Source of the DNA: Nitrosospira lacus
Lineage (GTDB): Bacteria; Pseudomonadota; Gammaproteobacteria; Burkholderiales; Nitrosomonadaceae
DNA: 64,000 nucleotides
Assembly (NCBI RefSeq): GCF_000355765.4
Contig: NZ_CP021106.3
Span: forward strand, 1,893,137 to 1,957,136
Direction of reading: 5' to 3'
The notes under the pieces were generated by a model. The model was not told the origin of the DNA, did not search any database, and saw only the letters and a list, made by a program, of their open reading frames with translations. Shown here piece after piece: positions 9,160 through 18,901 of this stretch (position 1 is the stretch's first letter; every line of letters begins with the position of its first letter). The position numbers and the translations under genes were made by a program.

Positions 9160-9411
9160 TGCTGTCCTTTCATATGCTTGTCACGAAATAGTGGTAAATG
9201 CCAAGCTTTAATAACCGTTTTTCGGAGTATAACCCTATTTAGAATCCGGTCAATGAAGCATCGCAACCAGGGTTTTCCGCTTGACCGATGAAAGATACCA
9301 AGTAAAATTGTGTTAGCCTGAATAACAAATGAGAACGATTTACGGCAAATATATCTCCTGTGTCATAACCCTCACCAAGAACCTTCAGCAGAAACGCGGG
9401 AGTGAATATTC

Positions 9412-12225
9412 ATGAGTAAGCCGGAAATCCCGGACTGGCTGCGCGGCAGCGAAATGGGCGAGCTGATTCATGCCCATGACTGGACCGAATCGGGCCTGGG
9501 ACTCATCCAGACATGGCCGTCAAATCTCAAGTTTGCGGTCAATATCGTTCTGTTATTGCCGTCGCCCGCCATGCTGTTCTGGGGCCCGAAACTCATACAG
9601 ATTTACAATGACCGTTGCCGGGACTGGCTGGGTACCGAGCATCCGGCCTGCCTCGGTCAGCCAGTCAGTGAATTCTGGCCGGAGGTATGGGATTTCCTCG
9701 CACCGGTGTGTGAAGGCGTAATGCGGCGGCGCGAATCGTTTATCTTCGATAATCATCCATTAACCATTAAACGCAACGGGATACTCGAAGAGAGATTCTT
9801 CAAGCTCACATACAGCCCCATTCCTGGCGACCTTTGCGCTGATGTTTCTAATCATGGCGGTGCTGATGCGAGCATGCCGGGCGGGGTTTTCGTAACGGTA
9901 AACGATACGACCGAATCGGTCCGTGCGCGTGCCCTCGAAGCGGAGCGTATTCGTCTGGAGGAAGCGTTGCAGGCGAAGCGGATTCAATTACTGGAAGAGG
10001 TATTCCGTCATGCGCCGTCATTCCTGTACGTACTCAAGGGACCCGAATTCATCTTCGAGTTTGCCAATGAGGCGTTCTATCAACTGGTGGGGCACCGTGA
10101 TCTGGTCGGCCAGCCGGCCTTCGAAGCGCTCCCGGAGGCAGCCCACGATGGTATCCAGCATAGCCTGATGCAGGTAATGGCTTCCGGCAAGCCATTCGTG
10201 GGATTCGAGCAACCGGTGATAGTGGTGCGCTCGCCTGGCGGACAGCCGGAGGAGCGGTTTATCGATGTCAGTTACGTACCTCTTTTAGACGAGAACGGCG
10301 CCTGTCAGTATATTCTGGGCCACGGCATCGATGTTACCGCGCATGTACAAAACAGAAAAAACGCGGAGAACGCATTGCGCGAGAGCGAGGAACGTTTTCG
10401 CGGCGCCCTTCAAAGCGATACCGTTGGCATTATTTTCCTGGATACGGAAGGCCGGATTATCGAAGCCAATGACGCATTCCTGACGATGAGCGGTTTCAGC
10501 CGTGAGGATGAGAAGGCGGGACGATTGCGCTGCGACGCCATGACGCCTCCGGAATGGACTTCGGTTTCGCTGCGCGCTATCGAGGAATTCAAAGCCACGG
10601 GACGCACCACACCCTATGAGAAGGAGTTTTTCCGCAAGGATGGATCACGCTGGTGGGCTTTGCTCGCCGCGAAACAGCTCAACGAGCACGAGGCGGTTGA
10701 ATATGTGATTGACATAACCCGGCGCAAGCGCATTGAGCAGAGCCTGCGCGAGAGCGAAGCAAGGTTTCGCGCGATGGCGGAAGCATCTCCCGCGCTGACC
10801 TGGCAGGTGGATGCGCAAGGAGATGCGGTTTATCTTAACCAGCGTTTCATGGACATGACAGGCGTGCCGGTGAGTGCGCTGATGCATGGCGGATGGCATT
10901 CGATCATTCACCCGGATGACATGCCGGATTATATGGCGGCATTTGAGCAGGCGATGCGCGAGCGCTCGCGTTTTCAGCGGCGGGTACGGATCAAGACCGC
11001 GCAAGGTGAATGGCGCTGGTTGGAATCCTACGCGTTGCCATGGTTTACCGCCGCCGATGAGTATGCCGGCCACGTCGGCATATCGATAGACATCACCGAT
11101 ACCGTCAATGCGGAAACATCCCTGAGGGAAACCGACCGCCGCAAGGATGAGTTCCTGGCTACCCTGGCACATGAGCTGCGCAATCCGCTTGCCCCCATTT
11201 CCAATGCGCTGGCGCTGATCGCGCGGCCAGACGGCATTACGGCGCTTCCGCGGTTGCTGCCGGTCATAAACCGGCAAGTCAACTATATGATCCGGCTGGT
11301 GGACGATCTGCTGGAAATATCACGCATCACCAGCGGAAAAATTGAATTGCGGCCGGAGCCCATTGCCTTGGCTTCCGTGCTGCGCAACGCGGTGGAGGCG
11401 AGCATGCCGCTGATTAATGAAAAGGGGCATAAATTGAGCGTATTTATTCCTGAAGCGCCTTTAATTGTTCTCGCTGACGTTGTGCGTCTGGAGCAGGTGT
11501 TTACCAATCTGCTCAACAACGCGGTGCGTTACACCAAACAGGGTGGACAGATCTGGCTGACCGCCCGCCAGGAAGGCGAGAGTGCCGTTATATCCGTGCG
11601 CGACAACGGTATTGGGATCTTGGCCGGCATGCTGCCACGCCTGTTTGACATGTTTGCACAGGAGCGCCGCAACGGTATCGGAGCGCAGGAGGGCCTGGGT
11701 ATCGGGCTTAACCTCGTTTACCGTCTTCTGCAAATGCACGGCGGTACAATCGAGGCCATCAGCGAGGGAATGGATCGAGGCAGTGAATTCATTGTGCGCC
11801 TGCCTTTGTCGGAGGGATCCTCTCGCGGAAAAAGCACCGAACCGGAGAAGGCGGCTCTCCCGCCGCAGGGCCTGCGTATCCTGGTGGTCGATGATAATCA
11901 TGACGCAGCCGAAGTTCTTTCCATGTTGCTTGAGTCAATAGGTGTCAATGTCCGGGTTGTCAACAGCGGCCTGGCGGCACTCGCGGTGCTCCCCGATTAC
12001 CGGCCAAATATCATCCTGATGGATATCGGCATGCCTGGCATGAATGGTTATGAGGTGGCGCGCCGTATTCGCGAGCAACCGCAGTATAACGATATCAAGA
12101 TCATCGCCCTGACTGGCTGGGGCCAGGAAGAAGATCGCCGGCAGTCGGAGGATGCCGGCTTCGATCATCATCTGACGAAGCCGGTGGATTTCAAGCTCCT
12201 GAAGGAGTTGATTGCTTCACTGTAG
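9412..12225 (+). CDS. Hybrid sensor histidine kinase (multi-PAS, HisKA, HATPase, REC)
   Basis: This is a 937-residue cytosolic protein. Four PAS-like modules can be read: residues about 20-180 (including MLFWGPKLIQIYND), 185-320 (VFRHAPSFLYVL), 325-450 (ALQSDTVGIIFLD) and 455-570 (RAMAEASPALTWQVD). They are followed by HisKA with His587 in LATLAHELRNP, HATPase_c with LLNNAVRY, DNGIGI and GLGIGLNLV, and a C-terminal receiver with Asp871 in ILMDIGMPG and the distal Lys in LTKPV. The module order resembles the kinases at 7060 and 23197, and the HisKA-REC part is close to that at 23197, suggesting paralogy. The ATG at 9412 follows a weak GAGTGA-like site. The sensed signal is unknown. Confidence 0.9.
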   Translation: MSKPEIPDWLRGSEMGELIHAHDWTESGLGLIQTWPSNLKFAVNIVLLLPSPAMLFWGPKLIQIYNDRCRDWLGTEHPACLGQPVSEFWPEVWDFLAPVCEGVMRRRESFIFDNHPLTIKRNGILEERFFKLTYSPIPGDLCADVSNHGGADASMPGGVFVTVNDTTESVRARALEAERIRLEEALQAKRIQLLEEVFRHAPSFLYVLKGPEFIFEFANEAFYQLVGHRDLVGQPAFEALPEAAHDGIQHSLMQVMASGKPFVGFEQPVIVVRSPGGQPEERFIDVSYVPLLDENGACQYILGHGIDVTAHVQNRKNAENALRESEERFRGALQSDTVGIIFLDTEGRIIEANDAFLTMSGFSREDEKAGRLRCDAMTPPEWTSVSLRAIEEFKATGRTTPYEKEFFRKDGSRWWALLAAKQLNEHEAVEYVIDITRRKRIEQSLRESEARFRAMAEASPALTWQVDAQGDAVYLNQRFMDMTGVPVSALMHGGWHSIIHPDDMPDYMAAFEQAMRERSRFQRRVRIKTAQGEWRWLESYALPWFTAADEYAGHVGISIDITDTVNAETSLRETDRRKDEFLATLAHELRNPLAPISNALALIARPDGITALPRLLPVINRQVNYMIRLVDDLLEISRITSGKIELRPEPIALASVLRNAVEASMPLINEKGHKLSVFIPEAPLIVLADVVRLEQVFTNLLNNAVRYTKQGGQIWLTARQEGESAVISVRDNGIGILAGMLPRLFDMFAQERRNGIGAQEGLGIGLNLVYRLLQMHGGTIEAISEGMDRGSEFIVRLPLSEGSSRGKSTEPEKAALPPQGLRILVVDDNHDAAEVLSMLLESIGVNVRVVNSGLAALAVLPDYRPNIILMDIGMPGMNGYEVARRIREQPQYNDIKIIALTGWGQEEDRRQSEDAGFDHHLTKPVDFKLLKELIASL

Positions 12226-12336
12226 GATGGGGGAGGGCGTTCCCGCGCCTTGACTTGTGGATATTCCTTACCATACCTGAATCAGGCAACGGAGACGTGG
12301 CCGGGCGGGCGCGTGGTATCGAGTTTAATCCGGTAG

Positions 12337-12636
12337 GAACCCACTACGGGTTTTAAACTGAGCGCAACCGCGCTATCGGGTGAGCCCATCTTGTATGGCT
12401 TTCCCGGGGAATTTCAGGTTTTCAGCCGCGAACGATTGTTTCGAACGGTAGGCGGCAACCAATTCGATATCCTGTTTTTCTCCCCGGCTAAACAAGTCGA
12501 GGGAGCTTTGGCGGACAGCTTCGGTTTGGTCTACACCGATGCCGATTCCGGTGCCCTGCCGGTGCTCGAATTCTTCAACGGAAAGTATGGCAATCCGAGC
12601 ATATCCGCAAATCGTAAAATGTTGCTGAAGCTTTAA
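12337..12636 (+). other. Short open frame, possible remnant of an unidentified gene
   Basis: An in-frame stop at 12334-12336 is followed by 99 open codons ending in TAA at 12634-12636. No ATG lies near the start, only a TTG at 12391, and there is no good ribosome site. The translated text (for example GEPILYGFPGEFQVFSRERL, then SFGLVYTDADSGALPVLEFF) reads like genuine protein, so it may be the tail of a decayed or frameshifted gene whose beginning lay in 12230-12336. No family is recognised. Confidence 0.3.
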
Positions 12637-13312
12637 TCACGCGACCGCGTCTATACGGGCTCCAGCCGGAGACCGGATGGCGCTGCGCTCATTTGAGCGC
12701 CCCACCGCGAATATGCGTCAGCTGTTCCCTTCCGGATCAGTCATGAAATCATGACAAAACAGCAAAAGCCCTCTTGTCTCACCTTTAATACACAAAGCTA
12801 TTCGTGGGAATCCGGTATCGCCTTTTGCAGGCAATTCGAAAATATTGCGTTGGCAAAGGAGAGCAAGGCGTGCTGATTTGTGCGGACCCCGTAAAAGAAA
12901 ATCGATGCCACGCTGGCGCTTTAAGACACCGGACATCTCACGGAACAGCGGTACCATCCTTAACAGTATGTTTGAGAATTATTTGAAAGCCTGGGACCTT
13001 CGGTGCGACATGGCCAGAAAAATTAATGTCAATCAGATAATCGTGCGGCGTTGCGCAAACTATAAAAGTGGGAAAAAATATGTCGAAATGATAATAAATG
13101 GTGGCATTCATGCCCGATCGGGAACGATAGCATAAATATGACATAAGCATGATATGGGCCAATGTGGGTATGTGATCAATCGAACAGAACTTTCCTCTCC
13201 AGAGGGGTAGCCTTGATAGAACTGAATGCATAGTTCGACTGGTATGGATTCGGAGGCAGGAAATTTATGCCGAGAGGAAACCATTTAACCCATCATCATC
13301 CCGGAGGTAATC
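12637..13312. other. Gene-poor spacer
   Basis: About 680 bp without a convincing coding frame: short frames on both strands lack ribosome sites and overlap one another. Base composition is more AT-rich from about 13000, and a clear GGAGG ribosome site at the right end belongs to the hemerythrin-like gene. No RNA gene or repeat was recognised. Confidence 0.5.
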
Positions 13313-13825
13313 ATGCCCACAACGAGAAGTAGCACTATAAACCATAAAACCACCACTCACCCCACTGCGCGGCGAGAAACTTCCCACGACGCAATTAAAT
13401 TATTGACAGAGGATCATACGAAGGTAAAGAAAATGTTCAAGGATTTCGAGAAGTTGTGCCAGAAGAATGACAATAGGGGAAAGGAGGAGCTGGCAGCAAA
13501 AATTTGCGGGGAGCTCACCGTGCATGCCCAGCTGGAAGAGGAAATTTTCTATCCCGCCGTCCGCGAAGCGATTGATGAGGACAAGCTGATGAATGAAGCG
13601 ATGATAGAGCACGCATCCGCAAAGGATCTTATCACCCAGATCCAATCGATGAAAGCTTCTGATCCCATGTTCGATGCGACGGTGACGGTACTCGGTGAGT
13701 ATATCAATCATCATATTAAGGAAGAGCAGAACGAAATATTTCCGAAAACACAGAAAGCCGGAATGGATCTCGAAGCATTAGGGGAGGAAATAAAGGAGCG
13801 CAAGGAAGCTCTTTTAAAGGAGTAG
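13313..13825 (+). CDS. Hemerythrin-like HHE-domain protein
   Basis: This is a 170-residue soluble protein. After a Thr/Ser/His-rich start comes a four-helix HHE domain with the ligand pattern LTEDHTKVKKMF, TVHAQLEEEIFYP, MIEHASAKDL and INHHIKEEQNEIFP, the His/Glu set expected for a non-haem di-iron site. Such proteins bind O2, NO or handle iron and oxidative stress; which applies here cannot be told. The ATG follows a strong GGAGG site at about 13303. It is a single gene flanked by spacers on both sides. A second, different hemerythrin-type protein lies at 35917. Confidence 0.85.
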   Translation: MPTTRSSTINHKTTTHPTARRETSHDAIKLLTEDHTKVKKMFKDFEKLCQKNDNRGKEELAAKICGELTVHAQLEEEIFYPAVREAIDEDKLMNEAMIEHASAKDLITQIQSMKASDPMFDATVTVLGEYINHHIKEEQNEIFPKTQKAGMDLEALGEEIKERKEALLKE

Positions 13826-14138
13826 TCTGATCCGCTGGCAATCCTACATCTATGGAATACCATGGGGGAGCGCCATTATTTAGTGTTCGGGATTGATTTA
13901 TTTCACGTTTATGTGCGCCCCCGAACATAAAAAAAGTGCATGATCCGCTAACATAAATTTTTATCCTCGTATTTTTTCATGTTCAGGGATATGTAAATGC
14001 TTTCTTGCCATATCAGCCATGACGATTGGCGGCGCTCAACAAATGCCGTAGCGATATTTTGTCGTCCTGTCCGCGCGCGCACGAAGCCTGATTTCCATAT
14101 TCTTTTTATATGCATATAAAATCATTCAGGAGATCACC
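13826..14138. other. Intergenic spacer with an 8-bp inverted repeat
   Basis: No gene is seen in this 313-bp spacer. TGTTCGGG at 13884-13891 and CCCGAACA at 13920-13927 form an 8-bp inverted repeat with a 28-nt loop, followed by an A-run on the plus strand. It may therefore act as a terminator only for leftward transcripts. Confidence 0.35.
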
Positions 14139-14426
14139 ATGAAAAAAGCATTCTTGTTAATCGCCCTGCCTATCATCATGGCATACTCTGCTTCGAGTTT
14201 CGCCGGGAAAGAGGAGAAGGTTCAATGGTCTCAGGTTCCCCCCGCTGTTCAGAAGACGATTACCGAACATGCGGGTGGCGGAAAAATTGAAGAGATCGAG
14301 AAAGAAACGGAGAAGAAAGATGGTAAATCAATAACGGTTTACGAAGCCAAGGTAAAGAAACCCGATGGCAAGAAAATTGAGATTGAAGTTGGCGAAGACG
14401 GCAAACTTATCAAGATTGATGATTAG
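14139..14426 (+). CDS. Small periplasmic PepSY-like protein
   Basis: This is a 95-residue protein with a clear Sec signal peptide (MKKAFLLIALPIIMAYSASSFA, cleavage after about residue 22). The mature part has the pattern VPPAVQKTITEHAGGGKIEEIEK, then a tyrosine-containing strand VYEAKVKKPDGKKIEIEVGEDGKLI, which is the layout of PepSY/PepSY-like domains. The mature protein is very Lys/Glu-rich. The ATG is preceded by CAGGAG. Such proteins are secreted or periplasmic and their role is generally unknown; inhibition of proteases or ligand binding has been proposed for the family. The next small gene begins 13 bp downstream. Confidence 0.65.
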   Translation: MKKAFLLIALPIIMAYSASSFAGKEEKVQWSQVPPAVQKTITEHAGGGKIEEIEKETEKKDGKSITVYEAKVKKPDGKKIEIEVGEDGKLIKIDD

Positions 14427-14439
14427 GGCTGGGGGGATC

Positions 14440-14685
14440 ATGAAGAATACTCAGAAAAGCAAAGCGGATCTGTCATCTGTTCAATCACTTGATCAACTGG
14501 CGGAGGAGGGCGGCATCGTCGCCGACGAGACGCATGGCAACAGGGCTGAGGAGAAAATAGAAGATCGCTCCACTAAAAAACACGAGACGCACGAAGAAGC
14601 AAAGTCCATAACCGGGTCTCGGCCCCATAAAGACGTCACGAACGAGCACCCGGGAGAGGGACCCTCACCGTTGAAACGATATTAA
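14440..14685 (+). CDS. Small hydrophilic hypothetical protein
   Basis: This is an 81-residue, charged, low-complexity protein beginning MKNTQKSKADLSS and ending GEGPSPLKRY, with no signal peptide or membrane segment. It starts 13 bp after the PepSY-like gene with GGGGGG upstream of the ATG, so the pair is likely co-transcribed. The composition (many Lys, Glu, His, Thr, few hydrophobics) suggests an intrinsically disordered protein, as seen in small stress-related proteins. No family is recognised. Confidence 0.5.
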   Translation: MKNTQKSKADLSSVQSLDQLAEEGGIVADETHGNRAEEKIEDRSTKKHETHEEAKSITGSRPHKDVTNEHPGEGPSPLKRY

Positions 14686-15265
14686 TCACATTGGTTCACT
14701 GGCGATCGGCAACCATGAGAGATCCTGCGCTGGGGTTGATTTATCGTGATTCAAGCCAGCGCAATAGGCTGCAGGATTTCTAGGCCGCCTTGATTCTCTC
14801 ATGAGTCTGATATAGCACGTGCTGGCATTGTTCTGCGGCCAACCGCTTGTACCACTTTCTCCCTCCGCCTGATTCAGGATGACTGCCTGGTAAATCGGCA
14901 GGGATTCATCTGCTTCTGCCCTGCCTTTGCCAGCCCCCGGATCAGATCGCGGGACATCTCACGCCAACTCCGGCACATTTGCCGCAGGCTGCAGCGCAAT
15001 CTCCCATATCGCCCCATCCTAGCATTCGGGTCTGGACTAAATATCGCATAAGGTGCCGTTATTAAGCCGGTGGCAATTCTATGATATTTTGACCGGATAA
15101 TTCGGCCTAATTGACAATAATTATCATTATCGTTAAGATTGTTTATAACGTAGCGTTGCGGTAATCCGCAAGCCATGGCATTGAAATCCTGCGGAAAGCA
15201 AGATTTTTTTTTAGCCGCCCGCTCGGCTTCCAGCTCAATTAACTCATTGGCGAATACGCTTCTGG
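14686..15265. other. Gene-poor spacer with Fur-box-like site
   Basis: No convincing gene. On the minus strand a short open stretch ending at about 14783 (reading GGGRKWYKRLAAEQC and on to a TAG) has no start codon and may be a remnant. The right part contains the Fur-box-like site listed separately. Confidence 0.4.
15113..15131. promoter_or_regulatory. Fur-box-like site upstream of small gene and CbiX-like gene
   Basis: Positions 15113-15131 read GACAATAATTATCATTATC, matching 16 of 19 positions of the classic Fur consensus GATAATGATAATCATTATC. It lies about 150 bp before the small gene at 15266 and 515 bp before the CbiX-like chelatase gene, suggesting iron-responsive control of this pair. 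Binding is inferred. Confidence 0.5.
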
Positions 15266-15538
15266 ATGGGTCCGAATATGAAAAATTCCAAAGATGAACA
15301 AGATAAGCCTTCGGTCAGTCTGCTATTAGCGGCCTTGTCATGGCTTACCTCCAGACGGCGACGCCCCCTTGATCCCGCTACGCGGTTTGCAATCGCCCAT
15401 CACTTCCATCTGCTTGTCCTGCATCCCGCGTCGGACAGCTTCGATATCCAGGCGGCGTTATACATGGCCGGGAGGATGGGTATTGATGCCGATGGATTGG
15501 TCGCGCGGTTTTCCGGCACCCCGGCAAACTTGCATTGA
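15266..15538 (+). CDS. Small hypothetical protein downstream of Fur-like site
   Basis: This is a 90-residue protein; an ATG at 15278 (MKNSKDEQ) would give 86 residues and is an equally good start. It has no signal peptide. It contains an Arg run (SRRRRPLDPATRFAI) and a helical C-terminal part with the text MAGRMGIDADGLVARFSG. No domain is recognised. Its place between a Fur-box-like site and the exported CbiX-like protein suggests an iron- or tetrapyrrole-related role, but this is positional inference only. The coding frame is supported by length and plausible amino-acid content. Confidence 0.45.
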   Translation: MGPNMKNSKDEQDKPSVSLLLAALSWLTSRRRRPLDPATRFAIAHHFHLLVLHPASDSFDIQAALYMAGRMGIDADGLVARFSGTPANLH

Positions 15539-15645
15539 GCTATGGAACCTTTGGATAGAGGTGCCCCTGACGGATTTCTTATGTTCTTACCACTCTCCAA
15601 GTATTATCCTAACTGCGGAATCGACCATTAATTTGGCTAAATAAC

Positions 15646-17514
15646 ATGACCCACAGTAATCCTTTGCATCACTTTATCTTCATCTATTTGGCGGGTTTCA
15701 GCACGCAAAAATATCCATTACTTAAGCGCTGTTATCGCCTTACCCTGGCGGCTTTGCTCGCCACGGTGTTGATTAGTCCTGGTTTTGCGGATGAAAACTT
15801 GGGCAGGCAGGAGAGGCGAACCGGTTTTCTGGTGGTGGCGGCGGATCGCGGCTTTCTTGGCAATGAAGAAATTATCGATAGCTTTCAGTTATTTGCGAAG
15901 GGACGCAACGCATCGCTGGTATTTGTTACTGATGAGCGTACGCGCAAATACCTCCGGAACGGTGCGGATATGCTGTTGAGAAAGGGTGCGGAGTGCATCG
16001 TGGTAATTCCCTTGTTTATCTCTGCCGCTACGCCGCGTTATCTGCTTGTCCGCCAGTTATTGGAGAAGGAAAAGCTGGATGTGCCTGTATTCCAAGCGCG
16101 TGTTTACGGCGAGAGTTTTATCGCGGTCGAGGATCTGACCGACAAATTTCGCACTATTCAGGAGCCTGCAGAAACCGGCGTTGTGGTTGTCGGCTATGGC
16201 GCGGTTGATAATGATAGCGAGCAGAAAATGCAAGCGGACTGGCAGCGTATTGCGAAGAAAGCATCCGCCGGCTTTGATTTCCCGTCGATCAGTGTATTGG
16301 TTGGCTACGACAAGAAAGATGAAGATGCAGAAAAGCGCACCATCAGGCTGAAACACGGTCTGGCTGAAGCTGCGAACCGTAACGGCGGTAAAGGCAGGAT
16401 TGTCGTGGTGCCGTTTCATTTCGGCCCAAGGTTCGACAGCATGATGTCGTTCAATACGGGGCTTAAACGACTACTTCCTCCCGGCGCCCACCTCCTGGAA
16501 GACAGCGGTTCCGATACCGGCGCCAGCATTAATTCCAGTGAGAACACTGGCCTGGTCACCAGGAATCTGGCGACCTGGATGCAACGGGAAGCCAACCGGA
16601 GCCAGCCGCCTGCCAGCGGAGATATGGGTGTTGTCATCCTGTCCCATGGTTCCGATTTCAATTGGAACGAGACCATGCGCGAGGCGGTGCGGCCCCTGAT
16701 GAAGCGTTACAAAATCGAGTTCGCATTTTCCATGGCCGATCAACCGACAATCGAACGCGCACTTCTCAAACTGGAGCAGCGCGGTGCAAAGACTGCGGTA
16801 ATCGTGCGCGTATTTGCCATGGAGGACAGCTTCCGTACGCCTGTCGAACGTATGGCCGGACTGGATATTGAGGGCGTGGCACAGGACACCTACGATGCCC
16901 ATGCCGGGCAAGGTCATGGACATGGTGCGGCCGCCGCCGTTCCGGCGCCCCGTATTCGCACCAGCCTGCCGATCCAGACAGTGGGCGGTATTGGCGCCAG
17001 TCCCCTGTTCGCGGCCGCATTGCTGGACCGGGCGCGTTTACTATCAAAGAATCCCGCGCGTGATACGGTCATCCTGATTGCGCACGGTTCCGGCAGTGAT
17101 CGGCAGAACGAGCTGTGGACCCGGGCGCTGGAAGACGTTGCAGAGCAGATGCGCAAGGCTGAAGGCAAGGAATTCCATGCAATCAAGGTGGCGACGTGGC
17201 GCGAAGATTGGCCCGACAAGCGCACACCATGGGTGGACAAAATTCGTGCAATGGTTGAGGACGCAAGAAAGGAAGGGGGAAGCGCTATCGTAATCCCCGC
17301 ACGAACCACGGGGCAGGGTCCTGAAGACAAATTTCTTTCCGGGCTTGAATATGACCTGGGCAGCGGCTTTGCGCCGCACCCGAAGTTTGTGCAATGGGTG
17401 GATGAACAAGTCAGGGCAGGGATGGCACAATTCGCCGATGCTCGCCGCTCCAACCTGACTACGGTGGAGGCGGGCGATTATGCGCCCTCTCCCGAAAAGG
17501 ATTTATGGTGGTAA
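15646..17514 (+). CDS. Exported multi-domain CbiX-like (sirohydrochlorin chelatase family) protein
   Basis: This is a 622-residue protein. A hydrophobic N-terminal segment (RLTLAALLATVLISPGFADE) reads as a signal peptide, preceded by a long start; no closer Met is available. The mature part contains about three CbiX-like modules: about 60-300 (GFLVVAADRGFLGNEEIIDSF), about 315-430 (GVVILSHGSDFNWNETM) and about 475-600 (TVILIAHGSGSDRQNELW). The HG motif with a metal-ligand His is seen in the second and third. A Gly/His stretch (HAGQGHGHG) links modules two and three. Cytosolic CbiX inserts cobalt or iron into sirohydrochlorin. An exported, triplicated form more likely binds or delivers metal, but this is not shown. 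A Fur-box-like site lies upstream. Confidence 0.75.
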   Translation: MTHSNPLHHFIFIYLAGFSTQKYPLLKRCYRLTLAALLATVLISPGFADENLGRQERRTGFLVVAADRGFLGNEEIIDSFQLFAKGRNASLVFVTDERTRKYLRNGADMLLRKGAECIVVIPLFISAATPRYLLVRQLLEKEKLDVPVFQARVYGESFIAVEDLTDKFRTIQEPAETGVVVVGYGAVDNDSEQKMQADWQRIAKKASAGFDFPSISVLVGYDKKDEDAEKRTIRLKHGLAEAANRNGGKGRIVVVPFHFGPRFDSMMSFNTGLKRLLPPGAHLLEDSGSDTGASINSSENTGLVTRNLATWMQREANRSQPPASGDMGVVILSHGSDFNWNETMREAVRPLMKRYKIEFAFSMADQPTIERALLKLEQRGAKTAVIVRVFAMEDSFRTPVERMAGLDIEGVAQDTYDAHAGQGHGHGAAAAVPAPRIRTSLPIQTVGGIGASPLFAAALLDRARLLSKNPARDTVILIAHGSGSDRQNELWTRALEDVAEQMRKAEGKEFHAIKVATWREDWPDKRTPWVDKIRAMVEDARKEGGSAIVIPARTTGQGPEDKFLSGLEYDLGSGFAPHPKFVQWVDEQVRAGMAQFADARRSNLTTVEAGDYAPSPEKDLWW

Positions 17515-17629
17515 GTGGGTGGTGAGTTTTCCTGAAGGCACAAAACAGCTGGCGATGACTGATTACTCGACTCTGTTCCTCGTGGTGAGATTTTGCTGGA
17601 AGAATTTATGTAGCCAATGGGGTATAAGT

Positions 17630-18901
17630 CACTGCTGTCCCACAATTTGTCATTACCATAAAGCTCCCTGGATGGGTTGATGATCACCCGGCGGCGGTTC
17701 AGTCTTGATCAGCCTAATCAGGTCCCGTTTTGCAAACAGGTTAAGTGCGAGCAGCCTCAGGATTTGTTGCTGAGATATTGCCACTTGATGACTGAATTTG
17801 ATGAATGCCAACAGCAAATAGACGCACATGGCAATCCAGATTTGGGTCATCACGGCATTTTTGCTGGTGCCCAAAAACGATTTGATCTTGAGATTTTGCT
17901 TGATCCATTTAAAAAACAACTCCACTTGCCAGCGCTGCTTATAAATGGCAGCAATGGTTTGCGCGGACAGCTTGAAATGGTTGGTGATAAAGATGTATTC
18001 CCGTTGTGTTTGCGCATCCTGGTAGACCACTTGGCGCACGTTGGGCAGCTCCTTCTGGCACGAGCGGTACGAATTGAAGCGAATGACTGCATCACTGATG
18101 ACGCTCGAATGAACAGGAACGGCACACCGTTCAATAACTTCATAAGTGGCGTTGCCCCGTTGTCGGGTGACGTAAAAGACCCCCTGCCCGGTCAGTAACT
18201 TGTACCAGGAATAATCATTGTAGCCGCGATCACATACCACAATACTGCCTTTGGGCAAGGCAAGCAGTTTGGCGCACTCGCTATCCGCCTTCCTGCTTTC
18301 CGTGAGGGTGGCAAATGCGGGCAGATTGCCTCTTAAATCCAGTCCAACCTGTAACTTCATGGCGCCTTTTCCCAACGCGTAATGCGACCAGGGAAAAAGC
18401 TTGAGCGATAGATCAATGAGAGAAGCATCCAGCGCATAAAGCGGATTCTTAAAGCGGAAGCCGTGCTTGGGTGCCCGCTTGAGGCAGCGCTCATACAGAC
18501 GGTAAAACAGCGCTTCGTAACAACTAGCGGGTTGCTGGTTATTCAGGCGTGCCAGACTGGACCGGGAAATGGGCGCGCTGCCCAAGTGATAGCTGTGCTG
18601 GCGTTGTGCTTGCAGGTTGGTTTCAATATCACGCAAACTCTGCCGCCCGCTCAACTGTGCAAATACCATGGCAACAAACTGTGCCCAGCGGCTGGTCTTG
18701 CGCAACCTCTGGCCTTGGTGATGCAAAGAAGCGATCGCTTCAAATTCATGTCTGCCAACAATTTTAAGCAGTTGCAAGAAGACTGTATTACAATGCGCCA
18801 TGGCTTGGATTCCTTTGTCTTTCAAAGAGTTGTCGAGAAACTCATTGTAAATCAACAAAGGATATTCAGGCCTTTTTTAGCGGTTTTGTGGGACAGCAGT
18901 G
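17630..18901. mobile_element. IS4-like insertion sequence, apparently complete
   Basis: The element is 1272 bp. Perfect 16-bp terminal inverted repeats lie at 17630-17645 (CACTGCTGTCCCACAA) and 18886-18901. The flanking 9-bp direct repeat GGTATAAGT occurs at 17621-17629 and 18902-18910 and is the target-site duplication. It encodes one DDE transposase on the minus strand. An exact duplication and intact ends suggest a fairly recent insertion. It landed inside a higA-type antitoxin remnant. Confidence 0.92.
17653..18858 (-). CDS. IS4 family DDE transposase
   Basis: This 401-residue transposase nearly fills the insertion sequence. The catalytic acids are visible as YALDASLIDLS (first Asp), VVCDRGYNDYSW (second Asp) and the YREK-like segment IYKQRWQVELFFKWIKQ containing the Glu, the signature of IS4-family enzymes. 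It has an N-terminal helical DNA-binding region (about 25-90, including FVAMVFAQLSGRQSLRDIE). An ATG at 18801 (MAHCNTVF) is an alternative start giving 382 residues. The frame is uninterrupted, so the enzyme is probably functional. Confidence 0.92.
   Translation of the reverse strand: MLIYNEFLDNSLKDKGIQAMAHCNTVFLQLLKIVGRHEFEAIASLHHQGQRLRKTSRWAQFVAMVFAQLSGRQSLRDIETNLQAQRQHSYHLGSAPISRSSLARLNNQQPASCYEALFYRLYERCLKRAPKHGFRFKNPLYALDASLIDLSLKLFPWSHYALGKGAMKLQVGLDLRGNLPAFATLTESRKADSECAKLLALPKGSIVVCDRGYNDYSWYKLLTGQGVFYVTRQRGNATYEVIERCAVPVHSSVISDAVIRFNSYRSCQKELPNVRQVVYQDAQTQREYIFITNHFKLSAQTIAAIYKQRWQVELFFKWIKQNLKIKSFLGTSKNAVMTQIWIAMCVYLLLAFIKFSHQVAISQQQILRLLALNLFAKRDLIRLIKTEPPPGDHQPIQGALW

Noticed and set aside
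12804-13231. Short overlapping frames on both strands before the hemerythrin-like gene
   Set aside because: No ribosome sites, mutually overlapping, and composition typical of non-coding DNA.
14874-15176. 100-codon minus-strand frame
   Set aside because: No ribosome site, overlaps the Fur-box-like site and has no protein-like features.
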